Assembly (NCBI GenBank): GCA_903923395.1
Contig: CAIXXM010000101.1
Location: forward strand, 1-64,000
DNA from: an uncultured Acidobacteriia bacterium
GTDB lineage: Bacteria; Acidobacteriota; Terriglobia; Bryobacterales; Bryobacteraceae
DNA length: 64,000 bases
Direction: 5' to 3'
Of the stretch, positions 50,118 to 59,910 are shown in pieces. Position 1 is the stretch's first letter. Each line of letters opens with the position of its first letter. The notes beneath the pieces are model-generated. The model made no database searches and was not told where the DNA came from. It worked only from the letters and a program-made list of their open reading frames with translations. Both the position numbers and the translations under genes were made by a program.

Positions 50118-52001
50118 CTATCTGCCGGCAATCGCGGTGAGTAACTCCCGGGCATTCTTATACTGCGGATCCTTGGCTGGAATGCCCTCCAGTATCGATC
50201 TCGCATCTGCATACTTGCCCTGCATCGCGTACGCATAGGCAAGAAAGTAAGAGGCACCCAGTGTTGGGTCCAACTGAATGGATGTTCGGAGCGCCTCCGC
50301 TGCATCCTGCCCGTCCCCGGCCAGCAGGAAGAACTTGCCCGCGCTGAACTGCAATGCGGGGTCATCGTTATTCAGGCTGTTTCTTTGCGCGTATAACTTC
50401 CGTGCTTCCTCAAAGCCAGCGGGAAAATCTTTCAACTGCAGCGCAGCCAGTGATACCGCGGCACTGAGACGCACGGAAGCCACGGGGTCCCGCAGCGCGT
50501 TGGCCAAAGCCGATTGCGCCGCGTTCTTATCGGCCTGCGCATTGATGCCCAGCGCGGCTATCGCACGTACGGGGTCCGCCTCATCCCGCAGTGCTTCCAC
50601 AAAGGCCGGGAAGACATTCTGCTTGGGGAAGCGGCTCAGCCAGCCCAGCGCATTGGCGCGGTGCAGGGGCACTTCATCGCGGTCGCGGAAAATCGCCAGC
50701 AACCTCTCCACTGCACCTGTATCGCCCTGGCGCGCGAGGGTGAAAGCATCTGCCCGAAGCACCGCCCGTTTGCCACCCGCGTCGCCCCACCACTCCGTCA
50801 CTTTCGCCGCTGCCCACTTAGCATCCTGCGTGGTGTGGCATTCATTGCACGCATTCGGCATTTTATGGCGCAGCGTATTCGCCGGCACGGGCACACTGAT
50901 CGCATGGTCACGGATCTTGGCCTTGATGCTGACCACCGTCCGCGGCATATGGCATTCCACGCAGGAACTCCCCGCGCTGCTTTCCCCGTGGTGCGTATGC
51001 GCAGATATGGATTTGCCAATCCCCACATGGCACCGCGTGCAGATCGCACTGGCGTCCGGACGCAACTGCGGACTCTTCTCAATCCCCGTATCATGCCCGT
51101 CCACATGGCAGTTCAAACACGTTGCCCCGCCTTTGACGAAACACTGGCTTTGCCAGAACCCAATCGCATCGCTCGAAAACCGCCGCGTGCGCCCATCCGG
51201 CCAATACGCCGGGTCTTTGTCCACGGGCTGGTTATATTCCAGAATCGGCACGAAATGGTCGTAGTAGTTATCCCCGGCCTGAAAGTTCGGCACATAGATA
51301 TCGCGGAAGGAATGGCACTGCCCGCAGACCATGGAGTTCTTCGCCGGGTCCAGCCGGGTCTGCACCACGATCTTCGAATCCGCAGATGACTTCGTTTTGG
51401 AGTAGAGCGCGATATGTTCCGCGCCCGCTCCGTGGCAGCGTTCGCAGTTCGTGCCGAAATCATTCCAACTGGTCTTGTACTCCGCCTTTGCGGGGTTGAA
51501 ATTCTTCTCTTCCTGGCTCACATGGCAGCCGAAGCACTGTTTGTTCCAGAGTTGGACTTCCACTTCACCGCTCTCATCGGGGTCACCCACATCGAAGTTA
51601 TGGAACCACTGCTTGCGCATTACATCCCAGCTTGGCGGCAGCACGATGATGCGCCCATCGGGCAGGGTGGTGAGGTAATGCTGAATTCTGCGGCTGCCGA
51701 GCGTGTAATCGATCCGGTGCTCCACGGGCTTGCCGGTCAGGTAAGATTCCGTGACGTAATAGGCTCCGTCCTTTGCGCGCAGGCCATAGGGCTGGTTCCG
51801 CAGGGTGACCTTGGTTTGCAGGAAATCCCCCAGCACGGACGTTGCCGTTGCCGGCTGGATCATCCGGCTGTGCCGCGCGTCTGTCCACTTCTTGTATTCC
51901 GCAGAGTGGCAAGGCAGGCAAGCCGCCGCGCCATTTGGGGAAGCCGTGACCGCCGCCCCGGCGAACGCGGCTGAAAAGAGCAATAAAAACAGGGTCCGCA
52001 A
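50118..52001 (-). CDS. Secreted octahaem cytochrome c with HEAT/TPR-like C-terminus
   Basis: A 627-residue protein with a signal peptide and eight CxxCH haem sites: CLPCH, CFGCH, CERCH, CGQCH, CLNCH, CTRCH, CVECH, CNECH, all in residues 28-390. The C-terminal third is helical repeats of HEAT/TPR type (ANALRDPVASVRLSAAVSLA, SAGKFFLLAGDGQDAAEALR). It is predicted to move electrons in the periplasm. It is divergent from the DUF1592-family operon. The frame is open to the first Met, which starts a clear signal peptide. The electron partner is unknown. Confidence 0.92.
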   Translation of the reverse strand: MRTLFLLLFSAAFAGAAVTASPNGAAACLPCHSAEYKKWTDARHSRMIQPATATSVLGDFLQTKVTLRNQPYGLRAKDGAYYVTESYLTGKPVEHRIDYTLGSRRIQHYLTTLPDGRIIVLPPSWDVMRKQWFHNFDVGDPDESGEVEVQLWNKQCFGCHVSQEEKNFNPAKAEYKTSWNDFGTNCERCHGAGAEHIALYSKTKSSADSKIVVQTRLDPAKNSMVCGQCHSFRDIYVPNFQAGDNYYDHFVPILEYNQPVDKDPAYWPDGRTRRFSSDAIGFWQSQCFVKGGATCLNCHVDGHDTGIEKSPQLRPDASAICTRCHVGIGKSISAHTHHGESSAGSSCVECHMPRTVVSIKAKIRDHAISVPVPANTLRHKMPNACNECHTTQDAKWAAAKVTEWWGDAGGKRAVLRADAFTLARQGDTGAVERLLAIFRDRDEVPLHRANALGWLSRFPKQNVFPAFVEALRDEADPVRAIAALGINAQADKNAAQSALANALRDPVASVRLSAAVSLAALQLKDFPAGFEEARKLYAQRNSLNNDDPALQFSAGKFFLLAGDGQDAAEALRTSIQLDPTLGASYFLAYAYAMQGKYADARSILEGIPAKDPQYKNARELLTAIAGR

Positions 52002-52131
52002 CCGATCAGCCTACCATGGAAGCGGAAAAAGGAGCCCCGTACTGGTGGCAGCGCCAGTCCACCCAGCCCGATTTACTCCAACCCGGCATTTTGATACCGT
52101 AAACGTGCTTGTAGTTCGCACCTCAAACCAA

Positions 52132-55100
52132 ATGCAGCTTTTGTCCAGCCAATTCGCGCCCGTCTCCCTGGTTTTCCTGGCACTTGGCCTGTCCGCCAAA
52201 GCCGCTGACGCCCCGCCCGCCTTCCAGAAGTACTGCCTCGGATGCCACACCGGCAGCACTGCGCAAGCCGGCATCAACATCACGCAACTCACCGCTAAAG
52301 ATCACCTTTCCACCGAATCCTTCGGGCAGGATTACCGCCAGTGGCAGCGCATCATCACTGCCGTCGAGACCCGCCACATGCCGCCCAAAGGCATGCCGCA
52401 ACCGGATGACACCCAGCGCGCCGAAGCCGTGAACTGGGTCCGCGCCGGCCTCAAGAGTTACAACGCCATCCACGGCGGCGACCCCGGCCAGGTCACGGTG
52501 CGCCACCTCACCAGCGGCGAATATGCGTACGCGATCCATGACCTTACCGGCCTGGATTTAGACACCGGCATTGACGCTACCACGGATTCGGTTGGCGGCG
52601 AAGGCTTCACCAACTTCGGCGACGTGCAGTTCATCCAGGAAGCGGCTCTGGAACGTTACCTAGCCGCAGCCCGCAAGATTGCCGACCACGCTGTGATCGG
52701 AGCCGGACCACTCACCTTCTTCAACCAGCCCGGTGCCACGGGCTTCGAATTCTCCGCCATACACCGCATCAAAGAGATTTACGAACGCAATGGCTTCCGG
52801 ACGGTATCGGGCGAGGGCGGATTCCCCTTCGGCCTCGAACGTTATGGCAAGGTTTTCTATACCGCTTGGCGCTACCAGCACCGCAGGGAACTGGGGGAAT
52901 CCAACGCCACGCTCGAAAGCATCGCCAGACGCGAAGGCATCGCCCCGCGCTTCGCCCAGCATGTCTGGAAAGTGCTGCACACTCAGAACCTGCACTATCC
53001 CGCCACTGAGGCCGTCCGCCGCTGGAACGCACTTCCCGCGAAGACGGACGAAGCCGGCATTCGCGCGGCCTGCACGGATCTGCAGAAGTACGTGACTACG
53101 TGGCCGCTCTGGCTCTTTGCGAGGGGCGATGAAGCGGTCGGCGGCGCTGGCGATGAAAGCCCGCTCATCATCAGTGACAAGTCCCTCAAAGTGGAGCCCA
53201 AACACCACTTTGTCTTCAACCGCGGTCTGCGCGGTGCCAATGTGGAGAAACAGCCCGCCGCCAAAGGGCCCGCCACTGTCTATCTCAATGTGGAATCGGT
53301 CATGCCGAAGACAGCGGGTAAACCAGTGATCATCTGGCGCAACGCCACCATCGCCTATCCGAAGAAGATCACAGACCCGAAGGCAGTTCCAACCGCCCTC
53401 AAAGGCACTCCTTTCCAGGACAAGGTCAAACTCCGTGACATAGTAACTCCTGAAACCGCGCAGGCGCTACACTTCGGGGAATCGATGGATGGAACTCCCG
53501 TCGGTCCTGATGATTTCGCTGCCGCACCGGGACTCTCCTTTCAAGTTCCTGTGCCCGAGGGCCTTCGCGGCTTCCAGTTACAGGTTGATGCCGAGCTTGG
53601 CGCCGCCCGTGACCATGTTTTCCGCATTGTCATTACGGACCGCGCCGATGGGTCCTCCGCCGGTATCCCTGTACGCGCGATGCTTGGTGACCCCGCCAGT
53701 CGGGGCTTTCGTAACTTCAAGGAGGGTGTCCTCGAATGGGCCCGCCTGTTGCCGCCGAATTCTAACTCTGAACCTACCCCGGCCGATAAAGACCCAGTTC
53801 CCGATCCCTTCGACAGCACTTACAACGTTCCTGAGCATGATGATTTCGATACCCGCGTGAAGTATATCCGCGATGACCGTTTTATCTACGACAATATTCT
53901 CAGTGACCAGGACCGCGCGGCAGTCGATGCTGCCTGGAATGATCTCTATTACTCCTTCGAGTACTTTGATAACTATCTCGATCTGCTGGTCAAGCACTTC
54001 AATCTGAAGCTCAAGACGCCACATCTTTCCGAACTGACGAAGGCTGATATTGATTCGCTGCCGCCGGATGCTGCGAAATATATCTGGCCGTTGAAGGCCA
54101 GCTTTGATCAGGTACAGTCGGCCCAGGCTGCAGCGAAACAGAAGCGCGTTGCGGACTGCCTGGATTTCGCCGCGCTGGCTTGGCGCAGGCCGCTGGCAGA
54201 TACCGAAAAGACAGCACTTCACAACTTCTATCAGCAGGTGATGCAAGAGGAAAAGGATCACACCAAGGCTGTGCGGGCCGTCTTGACGCGCATTCTGGTA
54301 TCGCCCGCTTTCCTGTACCGCACGGAGGAGAGTGCATCCGCATCCCTGAAACCGCTCACCCAATGGGAACTGGCCAGCCGCCTCAGCTTCTTTCTCTGGG
54401 CCTCCATTCCCGATGCCGAACTGCGCCAGTTAGCAGCCGCCGGAACGCTATCCCAGCCACGCAACTTACAGGCGCAGGTGAAGCGCATGTTAGTGGACCC
54501 CAAATCCCGCCGTATGTCGACGGAGTTCTTCGGGCAGTGGCTCGGCTTCTATCATTTCGATCAGCACAAAGGCGTGGACACAGGCCGCTTCCCGGAATTT
54601 ACCGAAGAGGTCAGGGCGGCGATGTATAACGAGTCTGTCTCTTACTTCGAACACCTGATCCGGCAGGATCGGCCTGTTATGGAAATGGTGACCGGTGACT
54701 ATACCTTCCTCAACCAGACTCTGGCGAAATACTACAGTGTGAAGGCGAACCTGCCTGCCTCCGGGGAAACGGTCAAGGTGGATCATGAGCGCGGTGGTGT
54801 GCTTCGACTCGGCGCGCTGCTGACTGTAACTTCGGCACCGCTTCGCACCAGTCCGGTAAAGCGTGGCGATTGGGTTCTGCGGCGGTTGCTTGGCACGCCG
54901 GTTCCGCCTCCGCCTGCCGATGCCGGCTCCATTCCAGCGGATGACAAGATGTTTGGCGGACTCTCCCTGCGTGACAAACTCGAAGCCCATAAGCGCAATG
55001 CCACCTGTGCGGCATGTCACGTCCGTATTGATCCTCTCGGCTTCCCCCTGGAGCGTTATGATTCCACGGGACGTTACCGCACCCACTACGCCGATGGCAA

Positions 55101-55410
55101 AGATGTCTGGGACAAAGGCACCACCGCGGATAAGCACGAGATCGATGGCGTGCAGGGGCTTCTTGACTATCTCAAGGCCAACGGCGAACAGGTCTGCCGC
55201 ACCTTTGCCGCCAAGCTTCTCGGGTACGGTTTGGGCCGCGCGGTGCAGGCTTCTGACCAGCCACTGATTGATAAACTCATCGGCTTCGGACCCGAAGCCA
55301 CGTTCTCCCAGTTCGCGATGGAAACGGTGCTCAGCCGCCAGTTCCTCAACCGTGCTGCTCCCCCCGGCACTACAATGGCAGGTAATTCACGCAAGGCAGG
55401 CAGTCAATGA
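52132..55410 (+). CDS. Secreted DUF1592/DUF1588/DUF1585-type cytochrome (planctomycete-type)
   Basis: A 1092-residue secreted protein. N-terminal PSCyt1-like haem motif CLGCH (residue 35) is followed by PSD-type domains DUF1587, DUF1592 and DUF1595 ([20 protein letters not shown], then [20 protein letters not shown]) and a second CAACH motif at residue 959 in DUF1588, then DUF1585. Such proteins occur in Planctomycetes and Acidobacteriota, usually with DUF1552, and may be surface haem enzymes acting on polysaccharides. The start is uncertain: ATG 52132 begins a signal peptide, and GTG 52105 is in frame. It overlaps the DUF1552 gene by ATGA. Confidence 0.88.
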   Translation: MQLLSSQFAPVSLVFLALGLSAKAADAPPAFQKYCLGCHTGSTAQAGINITQLTAKDHLSTESFGQDYRQWQRIITAVETRHMPPKGMPQPDDTQRAEAVNWVRAGLKSYNAIHGGDPGQVTVRHLTSGEYAYAIHDLTGLDLDTGIDATTDSVGGEGFTNFGDVQFIQEAALERYLAAARKIADHAVIGAGPLTFFNQPGATGFEFSAIHRIKEIYERNGFRTVSGEGGFPFGLERYGKVFYTAWRYQHRRELGESNATLESIARREGIAPRFAQHVWKVLHTQNLHYPATEAVRRWNALPAKTDEAGIRAACTDLQKYVTTWPLWLFARGDEAVGGAGDESPLIISDKSLKVEPKHHFVFNRGLRGANVEKQPAAKGPATVYLNVESVMPKTAGKPVIIWRNATIAYPKKITDPKAVPTALKGTPFQDKVKLRDIVTPETAQALHFGESMDGTPVGPDDFAAAPGLSFQVPVPEGLRGFQLQVDAELGAARDHVFRIVITDRADGSSAGIPVRAMLGDPASRGFRNFKEGVLEWARLLPPNSNSEPTPADKDPVPDPFDSTYNVPEHDDFDTRVKYIRDDRFIYDNILSDQDRAAVDAAWNDLYYSFEYFDNYLDLLVKHFNLKLKTPHLSELTKADIDSLPPDAAKYIWPLKASFDQVQSAQAAAKQKRVADCLDFAALAWRRPLADTEKTALHNFYQQVMQEEKDHTKAVRAVLTRILVSPAFLYRTEESASASLKPLTQWELASRLSFFLWASIPDAELRQLAAAGTLSQPRNLQAQVKRMLVDPKSRRMSTEFFGQWLGFYHFDQHKGVDTGRFPEFTEEVRAAMYNESVSYFEHLIRQDRPVMEMVTGDYTFLNQTLAKYYSVKANLPASGETVKVDHERGGVLRLGALLTVTSAPLRTSPVKRGDWVLRRLLGTPVPPPPADAGSIPADDKMFGGLSLRDKLEAHKRNATCAACHVRIDPLGFPLERYDSTGRYRTHYADGKDVWDKGTTADKHEIDGVQGLLDYLKANGEQVCRTFAAKLLGYGLGRAVQASDQPLIDKLIGFGPEATFSQFAMETVLSRQFLNRAAPPGTTMAGNSRKAGSQ

Positions 55411-56747
55411 AGATCAACACATCCCGGAGAGGCTTCCTTCGCGGCGCAGGTGTCGCGCTCGCCCTTCCCTGGCTCGAATCGGTGCAGCTTCTGGCGCAGG
55501 ATGCCGCTCCGGCAGGGCCGCCGCGCCGCTTCGCGTGCATCTATTTTTCAAACGGCGTTGACCCCGCCAACTGGTGGATGAAGGGCTCCGGCACGGCCAT
55601 GGAACTTGGGCCCGCTGCTGCGCCGCTTGCCGCGGTGAAGCAGGATCTGCTCTTCGTCAATGGTCTCTATAACCACCAGGCTTTCATCAACCCGAGTCCG
55701 CACATGGGCCGCATGGCGAACATGCTGTCGGGCGCGCCTGTCAGTGCTGACCCTTCGGTGATTAAAGTCGGCACCACTTTTGATCAGGTGCTGGCACAGC
55801 GCATTGGAAGCCGCACCGCGGTTCCGGGCATTGCTCTCGGCATCGAACCGAATGAGCTGCGGCTTGAAGACGGGCTCTCTATGATCTATGGCTCGAACGT
55901 CTCCTGGGTCTCGCCCACCAAGCCTGCGACGAAAGAGATTTATCCCAGCCGGACCTTCGACCTGCTTGTCGGCGATGGCAAGGGCCGGAAGCTCGATAAG
56001 AGCATTCTGGACGCCGTTCTGTCTGATACCCGCAGTCTCCAAACCCGCATCAATCCGACGGACCGCGCCAAGCTCGATGAGTATCTCGAAAGCGTGCGCG
56101 ATATCGAAAAACGCATTGACCGCGCAGGCAAAGAAGAGCGTCTGGAGGGCTGGCGTCCCACTCTGAAGCAGCCCAACATGCCGCGGCCGGCTAATGAGAT
56201 TCCACAGAACGTGCCGGATCACATGAAGCTCATGCTGGATCTCATCGTGCTGGCCTTCCAGATGGATAAGACGCGCATCGCCACCTGCATGCTGAATAAT
56301 GACCTATCGCAGATGAACTTCAAGTTCATTGAAGGGGTTCGCGGCGCGCTGCATCTCGATCTCACTCACAACGGGAAGTCGCCGGAGTTGAAAGCGATGT
56401 ACCTCAAGACCAACCAGTTCCACATGCAGCAGTTCACTTATCTGGTGAACCGCATGAAGCAGATTGATGAAGGCGGCAAGAGCCTGCTGGACAGTTCGAT
56501 TCTGATGCTGGCTTCGAACCTCTATGATGGCGATGCGCACGGTGCGGACCAGATGCCCATCGTGATCGCGGGCGGCGCGGGAGCGATCCAGACCGGAGGC
56601 CGCGCCATCGATTTCCGCAAAGCCGGCGACGACAACCGCCGCGCCTGCAGCCTCTATCTCTCACTTATGGATGCCATGGGAGTCAAGCTGGACCGCTTCG
56701 GAGACGCCACGGAAAGACTGCCGCACCTGACCGAACGGGCAGGCTGA
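55407..56747 (+). CDS. DUF1552 protein with TAT signal
   Basis: A 446-residue protein with a TAT signal ([20 protein letters not shown]). DUF1552 proteins are periplasmic, of unknown function, and almost always encoded right after a DUF1592-type gene as here. Typical phrases are [33 protein letters not shown] and [20 protein letters not shown]. The pair is coupled by ATGA. It may handle a cofactor or act as partner of the haem protein. Confidence 0.9.
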   Translation: MKINTSRRGFLRGAGVALALPWLESVQLLAQDAAPAGPPRRFACIYFSNGVDPANWWMKGSGTAMELGPAAAPLAAVKQDLLFVNGLYNHQAFINPSPHMGRMANMLSGAPVSADPSVIKVGTTFDQVLAQRIGSRTAVPGIALGIEPNELRLEDGLSMIYGSNVSWVSPTKPATKEIYPSRTFDLLVGDGKGRKLDKSILDAVLSDTRSLQTRINPTDRAKLDEYLESVRDIEKRIDRAGKEERLEGWRPTLKQPNMPRPANEIPQNVPDHMKLMLDLIVLAFQMDKTRIATCMLNNDLSQMNFKFIEGVRGALHLDLTHNGKSPELKAMYLKTNQFHMQQFTYLVNRMKQIDEGGKSLLDSSILMLASNLYDGDAHGADQMPIVIAGGAGAIQTGGRAIDFRKAGDDNRRACSLYLSLMDAMGVKLDRFGDATERLPHLTERAG

Positions 56748-56754
56748 TCGTCTG

Positions 56755-57681
56755 ATGCGCGTTCTCTGTCTTCCGCCGCAAGCTGGAGACATGGAAGCCA
56801 TCAACGCTCTTTCCCAACTTTCCGGCCAGTTGGCCGATGCCGTCGCCAATGGAGGAAGATCCCTTGCCGCCGTGCATGGACGCCCGCACGTGCCTTCCAC
56901 TGGTGTGGTCTGGCGAACGGGCGTCATCGTCACCACGGACCACACGCTGCAGCGCAGTGAAGACATTACCGTCACGCTCGCGGACGGCCAAACTGCACCC
57001 GCCGTCATTGTCGGACGTGACCCCGCGACCGACCTCGCGGTCTTGCGTGTGGAAGCGGCCACCGAAGCAGCCGTCATCGCGCCCCCGGATTCCGCAAGAG
57101 CCGGTTCGCTGGTGCTGGCTCTTGGCCGTCCCGATGACGCGGAGGCGGGTCCAACGGCCAGTTTCGGCATCCTGAGCAGCGTTTCCGGTGCCTGGCGGAC
57201 GTGGCGCGGCGGGCAGGTTGACCGCTTTCTCCGTCCCGACACGACCGTCTATACCGGCTTCTCCGGCGGGTCTCTGGCAGATACGGAAGGCCGCGTGATC
57301 GGGATCAACACGACGGGTCTCACGCGGGGCGGAGCCATTACCTTGCCTGCTTCCACAGTGGAGCGCGTGGTGGAGGAACTGCTGACGCGCGGGCATGTTC
57401 GCGGTGCCTACCTCGGGGTTGGACTGCACCCGGTGCGGGTGAGTGAACAGCAGACCGGATTGATCATCCTGAGCCTGGAACCGGAAGGTCCGGCGGCGAA
57501 GGCCGGGTTGCTGTTGGGTGACGTTCTGCTCAAGGTCAATGGCGGTGCTGTGGTGGATACCGAAGATGTGCAGTCCCAACTTGCGGCTGAAAATATTGGG
57601 CAGAGCTTGCCGGTCGAAATCCTGCGCGGCGGCCGGGCCATGGAGATTCCGGTCGTCCCGGGGGAAAGGCGGCACCGGTAA
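56755..57681 (+). CDS. HtrA-type trypsin-like protease with PDZ domain, no signal peptide
   Basis: A 308-residue S1C protease. The triad is visible as His63 in VTTDHTLQR, Asp93 in DPATDLAVLRV and Ser170 in YTGFSGGSLAD. A PDZ domain follows (GAYLGVGLHPVRVSEQQTG, LLLGDVLLKVNGGAVVDTED). No signal peptide is seen, unlike classical DegP/DegS. ATG 56755 has a weak site upstream; ATG 56791 with GGAG is an alternative that removes 12 residues. The next protease starts on the last base of its stop (TAATG). It begins eight bases after the DUF1552 stop, so the two units may be linked. Confidence 0.85.
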   Translation: MRVLCLPPQAGDMEAINALSQLSGQLADAVANGGRSLAAVHGRPHVPSTGVVWRTGVIVTTDHTLQRSEDITVTLADGQTAPAVIVGRDPATDLAVLRVEAATEAAVIAPPDSARAGSLVLALGRPDDAEAGPTASFGILSSVSGAWRTWRGGQVDRFLRPDTTVYTGFSGGSLADTEGRVIGINTTGLTRGGAITLPASTVERVVEELLTRGHVRGAYLGVGLHPVRVSEQQTGLIILSLEPEGPAAKAGLLLGDVLLKVNGGAVVDTEDVQSQLAAENIGQSLPVEILRGGRAMEIPVVPGERRHR

Positions 57682-58439
57682 TGGCGGATTTCGAAGAACT
57701 GGCCAACCGCCTGCGGGCGTCAACCGTCCAGATCGTCAGCCGCCGTGGTGGTGGTTCCGGGATTGTTTGGAACGCAGAGGGGAAGATCATCAGCAACGCC
57801 CATGTGGTCATGGGAAATGAGGCGACGGTGATTTACCCCAGCGGGGAGGAGCTTCGCACGAAGGTTCTGCGGCGGGATGAGCAACTGGATCTTGCGTTGC
57901 TTGCTGGCAGGCCGGGTTCGGCACCAGCGGCGGTGATCGGTGATTCTTCGCGGCTGCGCCCGGGGCAGATGGTGATCGCGGTTGGGAATCCACTTGGCTT
58001 CACCGGTGCGGTTTCGGCAGGTGTCATCCATGCCGCGGGAGGACGCTGGGTGCAGGCCGATGTCAGGCTGGCACCGGGCAATTCCGGCGGCATGCTGGCG
58101 AACGCGGAAGGGGAGGTCATCGGTGTCAACACGATGATTTACCGCGGCCTTGGCCTTGCGATCCCATCGAACACTGCTACTTCGTTTCTGCGGAATGAAT
58201 CCAATACCCTGCGGCTCGGCATCGAAATGGTGCCGGTGCGGAGAAAGTGGATGGTTGTGGGAATCGAACGGAACAGTTTGGCGGAGCGCGCAGGCGTGCA
58301 ACTGGGTGATCTTCTGTTGATTTCGCCGCAACAATTGCGTGGATCGCTGACAAAGTTGCCTGCGGAAATCCCCATCGAGCGCGCGGGGTTGGTGCGGACG
58401 CTGCGGATGGCCCGAACGGCGGAAAGGCAGGCGGCTTGA
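57681..58439 (+). CDS. Second HtrA-type trypsin-like protease, short form
   Basis: A 252-residue S1C protease with intact triad His41 (ISNAHVV), Asp70 (EQLDLALL) and Ser135 (APGNSGGML). The C-terminus has only a short PDZ-like piece (VVGIERNSLAERAGVQLGDL). No signal peptide is seen. The ATG overlaps the previous stop by one base (TAATG), and its own stop overlaps the regulator start (TTGA), so the three genes are one tightly coupled operon. Two related but differently truncated proteases side by side suggest duplication and specialisation. Confidence 0.87.
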   Translation: MADFEELANRLRASTVQIVSRRGGGSGIVWNAEGKIISNAHVVMGNEATVIYPSGEELRTKVLRRDEQLDLALLAGRPGSAPAAVIGDSSRLRPGQMVIAVGNPLGFTGAVSAGVIHAAGGRWVQADVRLAPGNSGGMLANAEGEVIGVNTMIYRGLGLAIPSNTATSFLRNESNTLRLGIEMVPVRRKWMVVGIERNSLAERAGVQLGDLLLISPQQLRGSLTKLPAEIPIERAGLVRTLRMARTAERQAA

Positions 58440-58999
58440 TTCCAGTGCTGGTGGCAGCGTCTTCGCCTGTGGCGAGAGCGGGCCTGAAGACCATGGTGGC
58501 CGAAGAGTGCGGGATTGCGGGTTCGTCCGATTCAGCGAACCTCGTCGGGCAGGCACTGGAGTTGCATCCCGACGTTGTCCTATGGCAGCTTTCCCCCGAT
58601 GAAGACCCCTGCCCTGCGCTGCAAGCACTGGCAGGCATTCCTGTCGCGGTCCTGACAGACCAGCCTGCCACGGATTTGTTGCGGGCCGGAGCACGCGCCG
58701 TACTGCCCTACGACGTCACATCAGAGCAACTGGGCGCTGCGATCCGGGCCATTGCCGCGGATTTAGTGGTAACCATGCCGCAGCGCAAGTTACGTTCGGC
58801 CACGTCGCTTAGCGGCAGGGAGACCGAGGTGCTGCGCATGATCGGCGAGGGCCTGGCGAATAAGGAAATCGCCTGGCGGCTGGGGATTTCGGAACATACG
58901 GTTAAGTTCCACGTCTCCGCGGTGCTGGCCAAGTTAGGAGCGGGCACGCGCGCCGAGGCCATTCGTGTGGGCATCCGTCAGGGGGCGATCTTAGTCTGA
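58436..58999 (+). CDS. NarL/LuxR-type response regulator with degenerate receiver
   Basis: A 187-residue protein in the form of a NarL-type regulator. The receiver-like N-terminus (VLVAASSPVARAGLKTMVAE) has lost the acidic pair (normally DD, here AS) and the phosphorylation Asp: the DVVLWQLSP segment has Gln51 where Asp normally sits. So phosphorylation by a kinase is unlikely. The LuxR-type DNA-binding domain is intact (RETEVLRMIGEGLANKEIAW, then GISEHTVKFHVSAVLAKLGA). The TTG start overlaps the protease stop (TTGA). It may sense ligands, protease state or proteolysis and regulate its own operon. Confidence 0.85.
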   Translation: MIPVLVAASSPVARAGLKTMVAEECGIAGSSDSANLVGQALELHPDVVLWQLSPDEDPCPALQALAGIPVAVLTDQPATDLLRAGARAVLPYDVTSEQLGAAIRAIAADLVVTMPQRKLRSATSLSGRETEVLRMIGEGLANKEIAWRLGISEHTVKFHVSAVLAKLGAGTRAEAIRVGIRQGAILV

Positions 59000-59014
59000 A
59001 TGAGCGATATAAGT

Positions 59015-59794
59015 TCATAGCAGATGAAAAGTAACTTCAATCGCTGCAGAAACCGCGACTGGTTTGCCATCCTTCGTCCCCGGCTTGAACTTCCACTTTG
59101 AGACCGCTTCGAGGGCTTTCTCATCCAGACCCATGCCGACACTCCTGGCAACCCGAAGATTTCTGGGCCGCCCGTTTGCGTCGACCTCAGCCAGAATCAG
59201 CACAGCTCCGCTGAAGTGAGCCCGGCGGGCTTCCTCGCTGAATTCGGGGTCGACCTTGTAGATCACCACCGGACTGGTAACGCCGCTCGCGCCGGCGCGG
59301 TAGACCTTGCCGCCGGGTCCGCCATCACCTATGCTGTTCCCCCTGTCCGGGCCGATACCGGTTCCCGTGCCGTCTCCGATGCCGCCGGGTCCGCCGGTGC
59401 CTCCACTTAGTCCGGTAAGTTTGCTGAGCGGGTTGCCGATGTTATCCAGCTTCACATCCGGCAAGGCAGCGTCTGGCGGTGCTTCAATGCTCATCGCCAT
59501 CGTCAGCTTGGGTGCGGGGTTATTGATCTGCAGAGTAGGTGGTACGAATTGGCGCCGTGTAACTTCCGGTAACCTGCCCGCCGTTGCGGGAGCAGCCTGG
59601 CGCGCACCGCCTCCGCCGCCAAGTGCTTGCAGTGATTGGATCGCCCTGGGTACGAAAGGAGAGATCAAAGTACTGTGGATGATCTTCTTCGGCAGCTTCG
59701 GCGCAGTCTTGGAAACTGTAAGCAGCAGGGCCAGCACAGTAAGATGAACGCCAACGGAAATGAGAGTGGATGTTGGTCTGGAGTCTGTGGTCAT
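59015..59794 (-). CDS. TonB-family energy transducer with Gly-rich linker
   Basis: A 259-residue membrane protein. An N-terminal anchor (LISVGVHLTVLALLLTVSK) is followed by a Pro/Ala-rich then Gly-rich linker (TGGPGGIGDGTGTGIGPDRG) and a C-terminal TonB domain (EVDANGRPRNLRVARSVG, then LEAVSKWKFKPGTKDGKPV). It would energise the TonB-dependent receptors elsewhere in the window. ATG 59794 is chosen because the anchor begins soon after; the frame is open to 59878. Its ExbB/ExbD partners are not in the window. Confidence 0.87.
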   Translation of the reverse strand: MTTDSRPTSTLISVGVHLTVLALLLTVSKTAPKLPKKIIHSTLISPFVPRAIQSLQALGGGGGARQAAPATAGRLPEVTRRQFVPPTLQINNPAPKLTMAMSIEAPPDAALPDVKLDNIGNPLSKLTGLSGGTGGPGGIGDGTGTGIGPDRGNSIGDGGPGGKVYRAGASGVTSPVVIYKVDPEFSEEARRAHFSGAVLILAEVDANGRPRNLRVARSVGMGLDEKALEAVSKWKFKPGTKDGKPVAVSAAIEVTFHLL

Positions 59795-59910
59795 GTCCGT
59801 GAGCTCTGCAATCCGCGGACGCGTCTGTAAGTCATAGCAACTTAAGGCATGTGAATCCGCTTCACACGGCGTGCGCACACAACAGTTGTGGCCGCGGAGT
59901 CACGGGCGGC

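Noticed and set aside
51805-52131. N-terminal extension of the DUF1592-family protein
   Set aside because: It overlaps the cytochrome gene; the signal peptide starts at 52132.
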